A stretch of 64,000 bases of DNA from Micromonospora sp. MW-13 (lineage in GTDB: Bacteria; Actinomycetota; Actinomycetes; Mycobacteriales; Micromonosporaceae), in NCBI RefSeq assembly GCF_003434305.1, contig NZ_QKKX01000028.1, positions 1 through 64,000 on the forward strand, written 5' to 3'. Both the position numbers and the translations under genes were made by a program. Below the pieces are notes generated by a model, which was not told the origin of the DNA, did not search any database, and saw nothing but the letters and a program-made list of their open reading frames with translations. Positions 25,022 to 32,085 of this stretch are shown here, in pieces (position 1 is the stretch's first letter; every line of letters starts with the position of its first letter).

Positions 25022-25534
25022 ATGACCGAAGTCACTGCGAGAACGTTCGAGGTCCACGCGATCGGCGAGGTCGCCATTCGCGTCCGCGACATGGACGCGA
25101 TGATCGACTTCTACCACGGCAGGATCGGGCTGCCGATCCTGCGACGCTTCGCGAACGACGTGGCCGCCCTGAAGATCGCCGATGGCGTGCACGGACAGAT
25201 CCAGACGTTGACCCTGTTCGGCCCGGGTCTCCCGCCGAACCACCCGACCGTCAGGTGGACGGGGCTCGAACCGCAGCACTCGACGCTGCACCACTTCGCG
25301 CTCACGATCGCGCCGAAGGACTACGACCAGGTGCTGCGCGACTTCGCGGCGGCGGGGATCGAGACGAACACCGCGAACCACCGGTGGAACGGCTGGCGCG
25401 GAATCTACGTGCGCGACCCCGAGGGGAACATCATGGAGCTCGTCAGTTACCACGAGGACTACGACGAGGGGAAAGAGGGGACGTATGACTTCGGAAAGCT
25501 CCACGGCGGAACGCCTGGCAAGGCTTTCGACTGA
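25022..25534 (+). CDS. VOC (glyoxalase/bleomycin-resistance) superfamily protein
   Basis: A 170-residue protein with two beta-alpha-beta-beta-beta modules: GEVAIRVRDMDAMIDFYHG at the start of module 1 and LHHFALTIAPKDYDQVLRDF at the start of module 2, ending in YVRDPEGNIMELVSYHEDYD with the usual metal-binding Glu. VOC enzymes use a divalent metal for lyase, isomerase or dioxygenase chemistry. Known toxoflavin-degrading enzymes (TxDE/TflA) belong to this superfamily, so this could be self-protection in an azapteridine cluster. ATG 25022 with AAAGG upstream. It overlaps the RibD-like gene by 50 bases. Confidence 0.82.
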   Translation: MTEVTARTFEVHAIGEVAIRVRDMDAMIDFYHGRIGLPILRRFANDVAALKIADGVHGQIQTLTLFGPGLPPNHPTVRWTGLEPQHSTLHHFALTIAPKDYDQVLRDFAAAGIETNTANHRWNGWRGIYVRDPEGNIMELVSYHEDYDEGKEGTYDFGKLHGGTPGKAFD

Positions 25535-26807
25535 CCCCGTTCCGCGCCGGGCGCCGTCGTCGAGCTTCGTCCTCGCGCCCGGCTACGGCCTCGGCGGCAT
25601 CGTGGACGCGATCCTCGGCGCCGTCGACCCCTCGCCGCCGCCGGATCGGGAGGACGCCGGGGACGCGTACTGGATGCGCCGTGCGCTGCTGGCCGCGATG
25701 GCGGCCGAGGGACGCGCGAGCCCGAACCCCACCGTCGGGGCGGTGATCGTCAAGGACGGCGTCCTGATCGCCACCGGGGCGACCGAGGCGTACGGCCAGC
25801 GCCACGCCGAACGCTGCGCCATCGACAACGTCGCCGACCGTGCGCTGCTGCGCGGCGCGACGATCTACACGACGCTGGAGCCGTGCGCGCACTGGGGCAA
25901 GCAGCCGCCGTGCGCCGACCTGGTCGCGTCCTGCGGCTTCGCGCGCTGCGTCGCCGGCCTGCGGGACCCGAACCCGCGCGTCCACGGGATCGGCCTCGAC
26001 CGGGTGCGCGCGGTCGGCACGGAGGTCCGCTCCGGCGTCCTGCGCAACGAGATCCTCGCCTGGCACCTGCCGTACCTCTTCCCGTACCTCCTCCCGCCGG
26101 CCGGCGGGCGACCGCTCGTCTCGGCCCTCGCCGTGGCCGGGGACGGCGCGGAGCCGCTCCTCGGCCGGGCCGACGGGTGGGAGGCGCGGGACGCCGGCCG
26201 CCGCTACCGGAGCTGGCTGCGGCGCAAGTGCGACCTCGTGGTGACCGAGCCCTCGCTCGCGTCGGTCGACCCTGTGGCCTTCGCGCGCGGGCCGTGGCGC
26301 GGCGTCGTCTGGTGGGACCTGGGCGACCGGCTCGCCGGGATGGGCGTGGCGGAGGCCCGCGAACTCGGCGTGCGGGGCCGCGAACTCGGCGCCCCGGTGA
26401 CGCTGGTCTGCACCCCCGACCGGGAGAACTCGGCGCAGCTCGACGCGTGCCTGAGGGCCGGCATCGGGCACCTCGCGCCACCGGCCGACGCCGATCCGGC
26501 GAGCTGGCTCGCGGCGGCCGGCCGGAACGGAGCGCTCGCCGCGGTGACCGGCGCGCCGCCCGCATGGGTCCTCGTCGACGGCCACCCGCGCCTGGCGGCG
26601 GCGCTCGCGGCGGGACTCGCGGTGGACGCGGTCCACGCCCTCCACCCCGCCGACGCCCCGCCGACGTCGGGCGGGGCCGCCCCGGCCCGGCCCGCGCAGC
26701 CTTCGACCGACCTGTCGCCGGTCGCCCGTGTCGCGGCGTCCGGCGCGCTGATCAGTGAGTACTACCTGGAGCCCCTCTCGTCGGCGCTCGACGGGACCGC
26801 GTGGTGA
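25485..26807 (+). CDS. RibD-like pyrimidine deaminase/reductase (ToxE-like?)
   Basis: A 440-residue protein. Residues 60-205 are a RibD cytidine-deaminase-type domain: SPNPTVGAVIVKDG, the zinc site HAE (H107, catalytic E109) and LEPCAHWGKQPPC (C134, C143). The rest matches RibD_C poorly (PLVSALAVAGDGAEPLLGRA, then CDLVVTEPSLASVDP), with the usual NADPH-reductase residues diluted, so reductase activity is doubtful. About 60 extra residues precede the deaminase. RibD acts on the product of GTP cyclohydrolase II in the flavin pathway, and toxoflavin biosynthesis shares these steps. ATG at 25485 has GAGGGG upstream. Confidence 0.85.
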   Translation: MTSESSTAERLARLSTDPVPRRAPSSSFVLAPGYGLGGIVDAILGAVDPSPPPDREDAGDAYWMRRALLAAMAAEGRASPNPTVGAVIVKDGVLIATGATEAYGQRHAERCAIDNVADRALLRGATIYTTLEPCAHWGKQPPCADLVASCGFARCVAGLRDPNPRVHGIGLDRVRAVGTEVRSGVLRNEILAWHLPYLFPYLLPPAGGRPLVSALAVAGDGAEPLLGRADGWEARDAGRRYRSWLRRKCDLVVTEPSLASVDPVAFARGPWRGVVWWDLGDRLAGMGVAEARELGVRGRELGAPVTLVCTPDRENSAQLDACLRAGIGHLAPPADADPASWLAAAGRNGALAAVTGAPPAWVLVDGHPRLAAALAAGLAVDAVHALHPADAPPTSGGAAPARPAQPSTDLSPVARVAASGALISEYYLEPLSSALDGTAW

Positions 26808-26818
26808 GGAGCGGAGAC

Positions 26819-27478
26819 ATGCAGGACTGGGAACGCCGGATCGCCGGGATCGACTGGGGCGACGCCGAGCGCGTCCACCCGGAGGCGTCCGCGGTGCTCA
26901 CCGAGCTGGCGGCGGGCGGCGCGCTGGCGGAGCTGCTGGAGCAGGTGCCCGATCGGCCGGACCTCGCCGCGAGGTGCGAGCACCTGAGGAGCCTGGACAA
27001 GCTCGTCCTCTTCGACGACCCGGCGAGCGGCGTCCGGCTCCGGCTGCACCTGTTCAAGGACCGGTACCTGGACCTGCCGCACAACCATCGGTGGACGTTC
27101 ACGAGCTTGATGCTCCGCGGCGGATACACCCAGTACCTCTACGGCCCCTGGCACGATGAGGTGGCGCCACCGCCCGACCTGAAGCCGACCTGCGTCCAGG
27201 TCGTCCAGCCGGGCGAGATCTACACCCTCGACCACACGGTCGTGCACTCGCTGGCGGCCGACTCGTCGGCGGTGACGGTCATCCTGCGCGGCCCGGTGAT
27301 GAAGGAACGCGCGGTCTGGTTCGACCGTACGACCAGCGAGAGCTGGCTGCACGAGGGCGGGGCCGGCGACACCCGGATGCAGCCGATGACCGGGCCGGAG
27401 GTCGAGGACGTCGTGCGCCAGGCCCTCGCGGTCGTCCGGGGCGCGTCGGGACGGGCGCCGGCGGAAGCCCGCGCATGA
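26819..27478 (+). CDS. Cupin-like protein of unknown function
   Basis: A 219-residue protein with a probable cupin or cysteine-dioxygenase-like barrel: RLRLHLFKDRYLDLPHNHRW gives the HxH metal motif (H88, H90), and YTLDHTVVHSLAADSS supplies a third His. The N-terminal 60 residues are helical. The ATG at 26819 has GGAG seven bases upstream and follows the RibD-like stop by 11 bases. A metal-dependent oxidation is the natural guess; the substrate is unknown. I could not match it to a described biosynthetic enzyme, including the small cupin part of hydrazine synthetases. Confidence 0.6.
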   Translation: MQDWERRIAGIDWGDAERVHPEASAVLTELAAGGALAELLEQVPDRPDLAARCEHLRSLDKLVLFDDPASGVRLRLHLFKDRYLDLPHNHRWTFTSLMLRGGYTQYLYGPWHDEVAPPPDLKPTCVQVVQPGEIYTLDHTVVHSLAADSSAVTVILRGPVMKERAVWFDRTTSESWLHEGGAGDTRMQPMTGPEVEDVVRQALAVVRGASGRAPAEARA

Positions 27479-28101
27479 CGACCCGTGTCGCGCTGTGGCC
27501 GCCCGACCCGTCGCGCCCCGCCCAGTGGTGGGACGAGTTCTGGGCGCAGCGGGACCAGGACTTCGGCCCGCCGTCGGAGCGGGTCGTCGAGCTGGCCGAG
27601 GAGTTCCTGGCGGCGCGCGGGGCGGCGACCGCCGTCGACGTCGCGTCGGGCAACGGGCGGTACGCCGTACCGCTGGCGCGGATGGGGTACGCCGTCACCG
27701 CGATCGAGTACACGTCCTCCGGGGCCGCCCGGATCCGGGACGCGGCGACCGCGCAGGGGGTCCGCCTCGCCGTCGAGCAGGGCGACTTCCTCGTCCTCGG
27801 CGCGCGGCCCCGGCCGTTCGACCTGGTGCTCAGCTCCGGCCTGCTGGAGGAGGTGCCGGCCGGGGACCAGCTCCGGGCGCTGGAGGGCTACGTCCGGTGG
27901 ACCGCGCCGCACGGGCGCAACATCGTGAAGTACTGCCTCGAAATCGACGGGCGGGGGCCGCTCGTGGCGGACGGTCTCGTCCCGCGCTTCTACGAACGTC
28001 TCGGGTGGGACCTCAGGCTCGTGCGCGAGAACCAGGCGATGAAGCCCTCCCGGGCCGGCATCGTCCTCCGCACGGGCACGGTGGCCGCCGACCGGCGCTG
28101 A
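27475..28101 (+). CDS. Class I SAM-dependent methyltransferase (ToxA-like?)
   Basis: A 208-residue methyltransferase. Motif I reads VDVASGNGRYAVPLARMGY (about residues 54-72), followed by an acidic EYTSSGAARIRDAA, VEQGDFLVLG and FDLVLSSGLLEEV. It starts in an ATGA overlap and ends the operon; the next gene is 177 bases away. Toxoflavin, fervenulin and reumycin are N-methylated, and ToxA-type enzymes of similar size do this, so an N-methyltransferase role is likely if the cluster makes an azapteridine. Confidence 0.85.
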   Translation: MTTRVALWPPDPSRPAQWWDEFWAQRDQDFGPPSERVVELAEEFLAARGAATAVDVASGNGRYAVPLARMGYAVTAIEYTSSGAARIRDAATAQGVRLAVEQGDFLVLGARPRPFDLVLSSGLLEEVPAGDQLRALEGYVRWTAPHGRNIVKYCLEIDGRGPLVADGLVPRFYERLGWDLRLVRENQAMKPSRAGIVLRTGTVAADRR

Positions 28102-28278
28102 GGCGCGGCGGCGAGCGGACGCCCGTGCCCCGGGTGGCGGGCCGCAGGGGTGGCCGCCGGGCATCCCGTCGCCGGCGCCCGAGCGGTTCCGGCCGCCCCG
28201 GGCGAACCACCGCACGTGCCCGGAGCCACCGATCGACCACCAGCCGACGCAATGCCTCGGCGGATTGAGGACAGGGTG

Positions 28279-29223
28279 ATGGAGAAGGATCCGGGAATCC
28301 GAACCCGAGGTCTCAGGCGTGAGTTCACCGATCGCGGTGGGAACGTCCGGGTGGCGGTCGTCGGCCTGGACCTCACCGTGGGCCGGGGTGAGGTGGTGTC
28401 GATCCTGGGACCGAACGGCGCGGGCAAGACGACCAGCGTCCGCATGCTGACCGGCCTGCTGGTGCCGACCTCCGGGGAGGCCTCCGTCGGCGGGTACGAC
28501 GTGGCCCGCCACCGGCGCCGCGCCGCCCTGGCCTGCGGCGTCAGCCTGGGTGGCGACAGTGGCCTGTACCCGCGGCTGAGCGCGGCGCAGAACCTGACCT
28601 TCTTCGGCCTGATGTACGGGCTGCGCGGCCGGTCGCTCGACAGGCGGGTCGAGGAGCTGCTGTCCCTGGTGGACCTCGGTGACCGCGCCGGCGACCTGGT
28701 GGGCACGTACTCCAGGGGGATGAAGCAGCGGGTGCACCTGGCCCGGGCGCTCCTGCACGACCCGCCGGTGCTGATCCTCGACGAGCCGTCCGCCGGCCTG
28801 GACCCGCAGTCGGCCAGGTCGATGCGTGCCCTGGTCAGGAAGCTGGCCACCGACGGCCGCAGCGTCCTGCTCACCACCCACGACATGCGGGAGGCCGAGG
28901 ACCTCAGCAACCTCGTGGTGCTGATGAAGGGCGGCGCGGTCCACGCCGAGGCGACGCCGGCGCAGCTTCGGGTGCGGGCCGCCGAACGGTTGGGGCACAC
29001 CGTCGAGATCGTCTGGAACGACGACGTGCCGGCGCCGGACTGCCGGTCGTGTCCGGGCCTGCTGGACGTCGCGCACGACAACGGGGTGACCCGGCTGCGG
29101 GTCCGCTCCGGGGCGGAGGCCGTGCGGTGGGCGTTCGACCGGTTCGGCGCACAGGCGGCCAACGTCTCCGTCAGCTCGCCGTCGCTGGAAGAGGTGTTCC
29201 TTGAGATGGCGGGCCGGCCATGA
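28279..29223 (+). CDS. ABC exporter ATPase
   Basis: A 314-residue CcmA/DrrA-type ATPase. Walker A GPNGAGKTT (44-52), signature YSRGMKQRVHLARALL, Walker B LILDEPSAGLDP and the H-loop LLTTHDM are intact. A C-terminal 90-residue extension contains two Cys (DCRSCPG). ATG 28279 with GAGG eight bases upstream. It overlaps the first permease (ATGA) and heads the operon that carries the V-D peptide, so export of that product or of the azapteridine-like compound is expected. Confidence 0.9.
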   Translation: MEKDPGIRTRGLRREFTDRGGNVRVAVVGLDLTVGRGEVVSILGPNGAGKTTSVRMLTGLLVPTSGEASVGGYDVARHRRRAALACGVSLGGDSGLYPRLSAAQNLTFFGLMYGLRGRSLDRRVEELLSLVDLGDRAGDLVGTYSRGMKQRVHLARALLHDPPVLILDEPSAGLDPQSARSMRALVRKLATDGRSVLLTTHDMREAEDLSNLVVLMKGGAVHAEATPAQLRVRAAERLGHTVEIVWNDDVPAPDCRSCPGLLDVAHDNGVTRLRVRSGAEAVRWAFDRFGAQAANVSVSSPSLEEVFLEMAGRP

Positions 29224-29957
29224 TGGTCAGAACGGCGCTGCGGGCCGCCGTCGACCAGCTCCGCATGCAGGGCCTGAGCCCGCTGGCGCTGCTCTCCGGT
29301 GTGGCGCTGCCCTGCGTCTTCGCGTACGTCCTGCACAGCTACCGGGGCGGCCGGACCGACGCGGAACTCGCGGTCGGGGTCGCCGGCCTCGGCATCCTCG
29401 ACGCCCTGGTCGTGCTGGTCACGTTGGGTTTTCTCGCCGAGAAGAGCTGGAAGACCCTGCAACCGGCGCTGGGCAGCCCGGGCGGGCTCGCGCCGATCGT
29501 CCTGGGCCGGCTGCTCGGCATGGGGGTGCAGTCCCTGCTCTCGATCCCCGGGACGCTGGTCTTCCTGGTGGCCATGTGGGGGCTGGCGCCCCGGTTCGAC
29601 TGGCCCCGCTGGCTCGTCGGAACGGCGGTCCTCGCGGTCGCCACGACGTCGGTGATGGGGCTGCTCGGCTTCGTCGTGCTGCGCTTCCCGTTCTCGCCCG
29701 GGATGACCAACGGCATCGTCGGGCTGGTGCTCTCGCTGAGCGCCCTGCTGGCGCCGGTGTCCGCGCTGCCCGCCGTGCTGCGCGCCCCCGCCTGGGTCCT
29801 GCCGCAGAGCCAGGTGATGGCCTGGGTGCGCGGCGGTGGCACCGGCCACCTGCTGCTCGGCTGCCTGCTGTCGGTCGTCGCCGCCGTCGCCGTCGTCGGC
29901 CTGATCCGGCTGCTGGAGCGGTCCGCGCGGCGGCAGTCCCTGTCGCTGGAGGCATGA
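29220..29957 (+). CDS. ABC exporter permease 1
   Basis: A 245-residue ABC-2-type membrane protein with about six hydrophobic helices (for example LALLSGVALPCVFAYVL, LGILDALVVLVTLGFLAE and GLLGFVVLRF). The start overlaps the ATPase stop and the end overlaps the second permease. It should form a hetero-dimeric channel with the next gene product. Confidence 0.85.
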   Translation: MMVRTALRAAVDQLRMQGLSPLALLSGVALPCVFAYVLHSYRGGRTDAELAVGVAGLGILDALVVLVTLGFLAEKSWKTLQPALGSPGGLAPIVLGRLLGMGVQSLLSIPGTLVFLVAMWGLAPRFDWPRWLVGTAVLAVATTSVMGLLGFVVLRFPFSPGMTNGIVGLVLSLSALLAPVSALPAVLRAPAWVLPQSQVMAWVRGGGTGHLLLGCLLSVVAAVAVVGLIRLLERSARRQSLSLEA

Positions 29958-29959
29958 CG

Positions 29960-30700
29960 ATGAGCGATCTGCTGCGCGGCGCCGCGCTGTCCTACCGGGC
30001 CCTGTTCACCTGGTTGAACCCGCTCGGCTACCTGAGTTCCCGGATCGTGCGGCCGATCGGGATCGCGGTCGCCTTCACCGCGACCACCTCGCACTACGGT
30101 GCCCCGCTCGGGCCCACGCTCGTCGGCACCAGCCTGCTCGCGGGCGCCCACGCCGTGATCTACGGGATGGCGCTCGCCGTCGGCAACGAGCGCAACTTCG
30201 GCACCATGCCGATCTGGCTGGCCTCCCCGCAGAACATCCTGGGCGCCGTGTGCCAGCGGGCCCTCCCGCACCTCGCCGACGGCTTCGTCAGCGGCTTCCT
30301 GACCTACCTGGTCTGCTCCGCGCTGTACCGGAACCTGCTGCTGCCCATCGACGTGTTCGCGGTCCTTCTGCTGCTCGCGCTGGTCAGCGCCTTCGGGACT
30401 GGCCTCGTGGTCGCCGGGCTCAACCTGCGCGTCCGGGACACCTTCCTGTGGCCCAACATCGCCGTGCTGGCGATGATCCTCTTCTCCGGCGTGCTGCTCG
30501 CCCCGGCCCAGCTTCCGGGCCTGCTGCGTCCCGCCGCGTCGGCGTTCCCGCTGAGCCACCTGATGTCCTCCGTACGGGCCGGTCCGGGCCTCGGCCACCT
30601 CGCCGACAGCGTGCTCGCAGAGTTGGTCACGGGGGCCTGCTGGGCCGCCGCCGGGGTCCTGGTCGTGCGGTTCGCGCTGCGTCGTCGCCCTTCGGACTGA
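29960..30700 (+). CDS. ABC exporter permease 2
   Basis: A 246-residue ABC-2-type permease with six hydrophobic segments (ALLSxx-type helices such as VFAVLLLLALVSAFGTGLVV and WPNIAVLAMILFSGVLLAP). The ATG at 29960 is preferred because TGGAGG lies seven bases upstream; an ATG at 29954 would leave almost no space. The stop is 73 bases before the V-D peptide gene. Confidence 0.82.
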   Translation: MSDLLRGAALSYRALFTWLNPLGYLSSRIVRPIGIAVAFTATTSHYGAPLGPTLVGTSLLAGAHAVIYGMALAVGNERNFGTMPIWLASPQNILGAVCQRALPHLADGFVSGFLTYLVCSALYRNLLLPIDVFAVLLLLALVSAFGTGLVVAGLNLRVRDTFLWPNIAVLAMILFSGVLLAPAQLPGLLRPAASAFPLSHLMSSVRAGPGLGHLADSVLAELVTGACWAAAGVLVVRFALRRRPSD

Positions 30701-30773
30701 AGCCGAGGTCCGCACCTCGATCTCCCTGCCCGCAGGCGGGGTTGCCATCGATCCCATGGGGGAGGTGAACAGC

Positions 30774-30941
30774 ATGGAGGACATCAAGGAGTTCGGTGAC
30801 GTCGAGGCGGAGGTCGCTGACCAGGTCGAGGCCGAGGCCGTGGACGCCGTCGACGTGGCCGACGTCGTGGACGTGACGGACGTGGTCGACGTGACGGACG
30901 TGGTCGACGTGGCCGACGTCGTGGACGTGGTGGACGTGTAA
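30774..30941 (+). CDS. 55-residue peptide with five V-D hexapeptide repeats; RiPP precursor candidate
   Basis: ATG 30774 with a strong GGAGGTGA five bases upstream. Residues 1-25 form an acidic leader-like part (MEDIKEFGDVEAEVADQVEA plus five more). Residues 26-55 are exactly five hexapeptides, VDVADV, VDVTDV, VDVTDV, VDVADV and VDVVDV, and the last is the C-terminus. There is no Cys, Ser or aromatic in the repeat part, so lanthionine or azole chemistry is excluded; the reactive groups are ten Asp and two Thr. A hairpin follows the stop, then a nucleotidyltransferase and a TldD/TldE pair. It is probably a ribosomal precursor modified on Asp or Thr and trimmed by TldD/E. I do not recognise a described class. 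Confidence 0.75.
   Translation: MEDIKEFGDVEAEVADQVEAEAVDAVDVADVVDVTDVVDVTDVVDVADVVDVVDV
30849..30938 (+). repeat. Five tandem 18-base repeats inside the peptide gene
   Basis: Five 18-base units encode the VDV-x-DV hexapeptides. Units 1 and 4 are identical, and units 2 and 3 differ by one base (GTGGAC against GTCGAC at the start), which points to recent unit duplication. The array is in frame and ends at the stop codon. Confidence 0.9.
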
Positions 30942-30949
30942 GGCACAGC

Positions 30950-30980
30950 TCGGGGGCGCGGCCAGCCGCCGCGTCCCCGA
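30950..30980 (+). terminator. Attenuator-type hairpin after the precursor gene
   Basis: A 13-bp stem (TCGGGGGCGCGGC against GCCGCGTCCCCGA, one G-T wobble) with a 5-base loop, starting nine bases after the peptide stop and 28 bases before the next gene. Partial termination here would give more peptide than enzyme, as in many RiPP operons. Confidence 0.6.
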
Positions 30981-31008
30981 CCCCGACCCCGAGCTTCAAG
31001 GGACTGAT

Positions 31009-32085
31009 GTGAGCTACCGCGAAGAGAAGCTGGCGAAGGCGATGTCCACCGCTCAGGAGGTCGCCCAGGAGACCCACGTCGACTCCGTCTACCTGGCGGG
31101 CAGCCTGACCGCCGGACTGGGCAGCCCGACCAGCGACGTCGACGTGTTCGTGCTGTCGTCGGGTGCCGTCGACGACGGCGCCGCCCGGCAGAGGCGCGTC
31201 GGCGACGTACGCGTCGACATCGAGGACTACTCGATCTCCTGGGTGGACGGCGCGCTGCGCAAGCTCGCCGGCTGGGACAGCTCGCGGCAGCGGCTCCGGC
31301 ACGGCGCGCTGTCCGACGGGGAACTGGACTTCCTCATCCGCATGCGGGACATCGAGGTGGTGAAGACGTCGCCGGAGCTCGAACGGCTGCTGGGCGCGCT
31401 CGCCGCCGCCGAGGACCGGCTCCGGCAGATGGCGCTGTCCACCTGGGCGCTCAGGGCCAACGGGGACCTGTCCGACCTCCGGGGGGCGTGGCAGGACGGG
31501 GACCACGCGTCCGCCGGCCTGGTCGGGCAGAGCGTCATGGTCTGTGCCGGCAAGGCGGTGAGCACCGCGTCGGGGGATCTCTATCTCGGGTCCAAGTGGG
31601 TGCACCGCCAGTTGCGCCGGTCGCTGGGCGACGCCTTCCCGTGGGACCAGTTCCTCGACTGGCAGTGCGGCGCCTGGGCGCGGCCCGGCTCCGACGCGGC
31701 CTTCCGGGACTTCGTCGCCTTCCAGCAGACCCTGATGGCGGCGGCGCAACTGCTCGGCTGGAACAGCCCCGCGGTCGCCGAGTGGCCGTTCTGGGAACTG
31801 GGCAAGGGGCCGTACCGCCGCAATCCCCACTACAACACCATCCACCTGACCGAGGGCGTGCTGCTCAACAACGAGCTCCAGCGACAGGTGGTGGTGAAGC
31901 CGGACGTCGCGCTGGTCTGGGCGCTGAGCAACGGCCGCGACGAGGACGAGATCGTCGATGCGGCGGTGCACCTGTCGGCGCGGGTGTCCACCGCCGCCGA
32001 GGAGCCACTCGGCGCCCAGCGGGCCCGGGACCTGCTGGCCCTGCTCCACCAGCGCGGGCTGGTCTCCAGGGACCTGTTCCGGTGA
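31009..32085 (+). CDS. Nucleotidyltransferase-fold protein of the V-D peptide cluster
   Basis: A 358-residue protein. Residues 28-48 carry the pol-beta-type nucleotidyltransferase motif GSLTAGLGSPTSDVDVFV, with G31-S32 and the metal-binding D43 and D45; a third acidic residue is likely in VRVDIEDYS. A helical domain of about 250 residues follows, with YNTIHLTEG and WFxx-poor segments that I cannot assign. Relatives include aminoglycoside nucleotidyltransferases and MNT antitoxins. In this cluster the natural target is the peptide: adenylation of Asp carboxylates or Thr hydroxyls could precede cyclisation or other change. Start GTG with AAGGGA upstream; overlaps TldD-like gene (GTGA). Confidence 0.75.
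   Translation: MSYREEKLAKAMSTAQEVAQETHVDSVYLAGSLTAGLGSPTSDVDVFVLSSGAVDDGAARQRRVGDVRVDIEDYSISWVDGALRKLAGWDSSRQRLRHGALSDGELDFLIRMRDIEVVKTSPELERLLGALAAAEDRLRQMALSTWALRANGDLSDLRGAWQDGDHASAGLVGQSVMVCAGKAVSTASGDLYLGSKWVHRQLRRSLGDAFPWDQFLDWQCGAWARPGSDAAFRDFVAFQQTLMAAAQLLGWNSPAVAEWPFWELGKGPYRRNPHYNTIHLTEGVLLNNELQRQVVVKPDVALVWALSNGRDEDEIVDAAVHLSARVSTAAEEPLGAQRARDLLALLHQRGLVSRDLFR

Noticed and set aside
30849-30938. CRISPR-like or minisatellite array
   Set aside because: The units are contiguous, 18 bases long, in frame in a gene with a strong ribosome site, and have no spacers.
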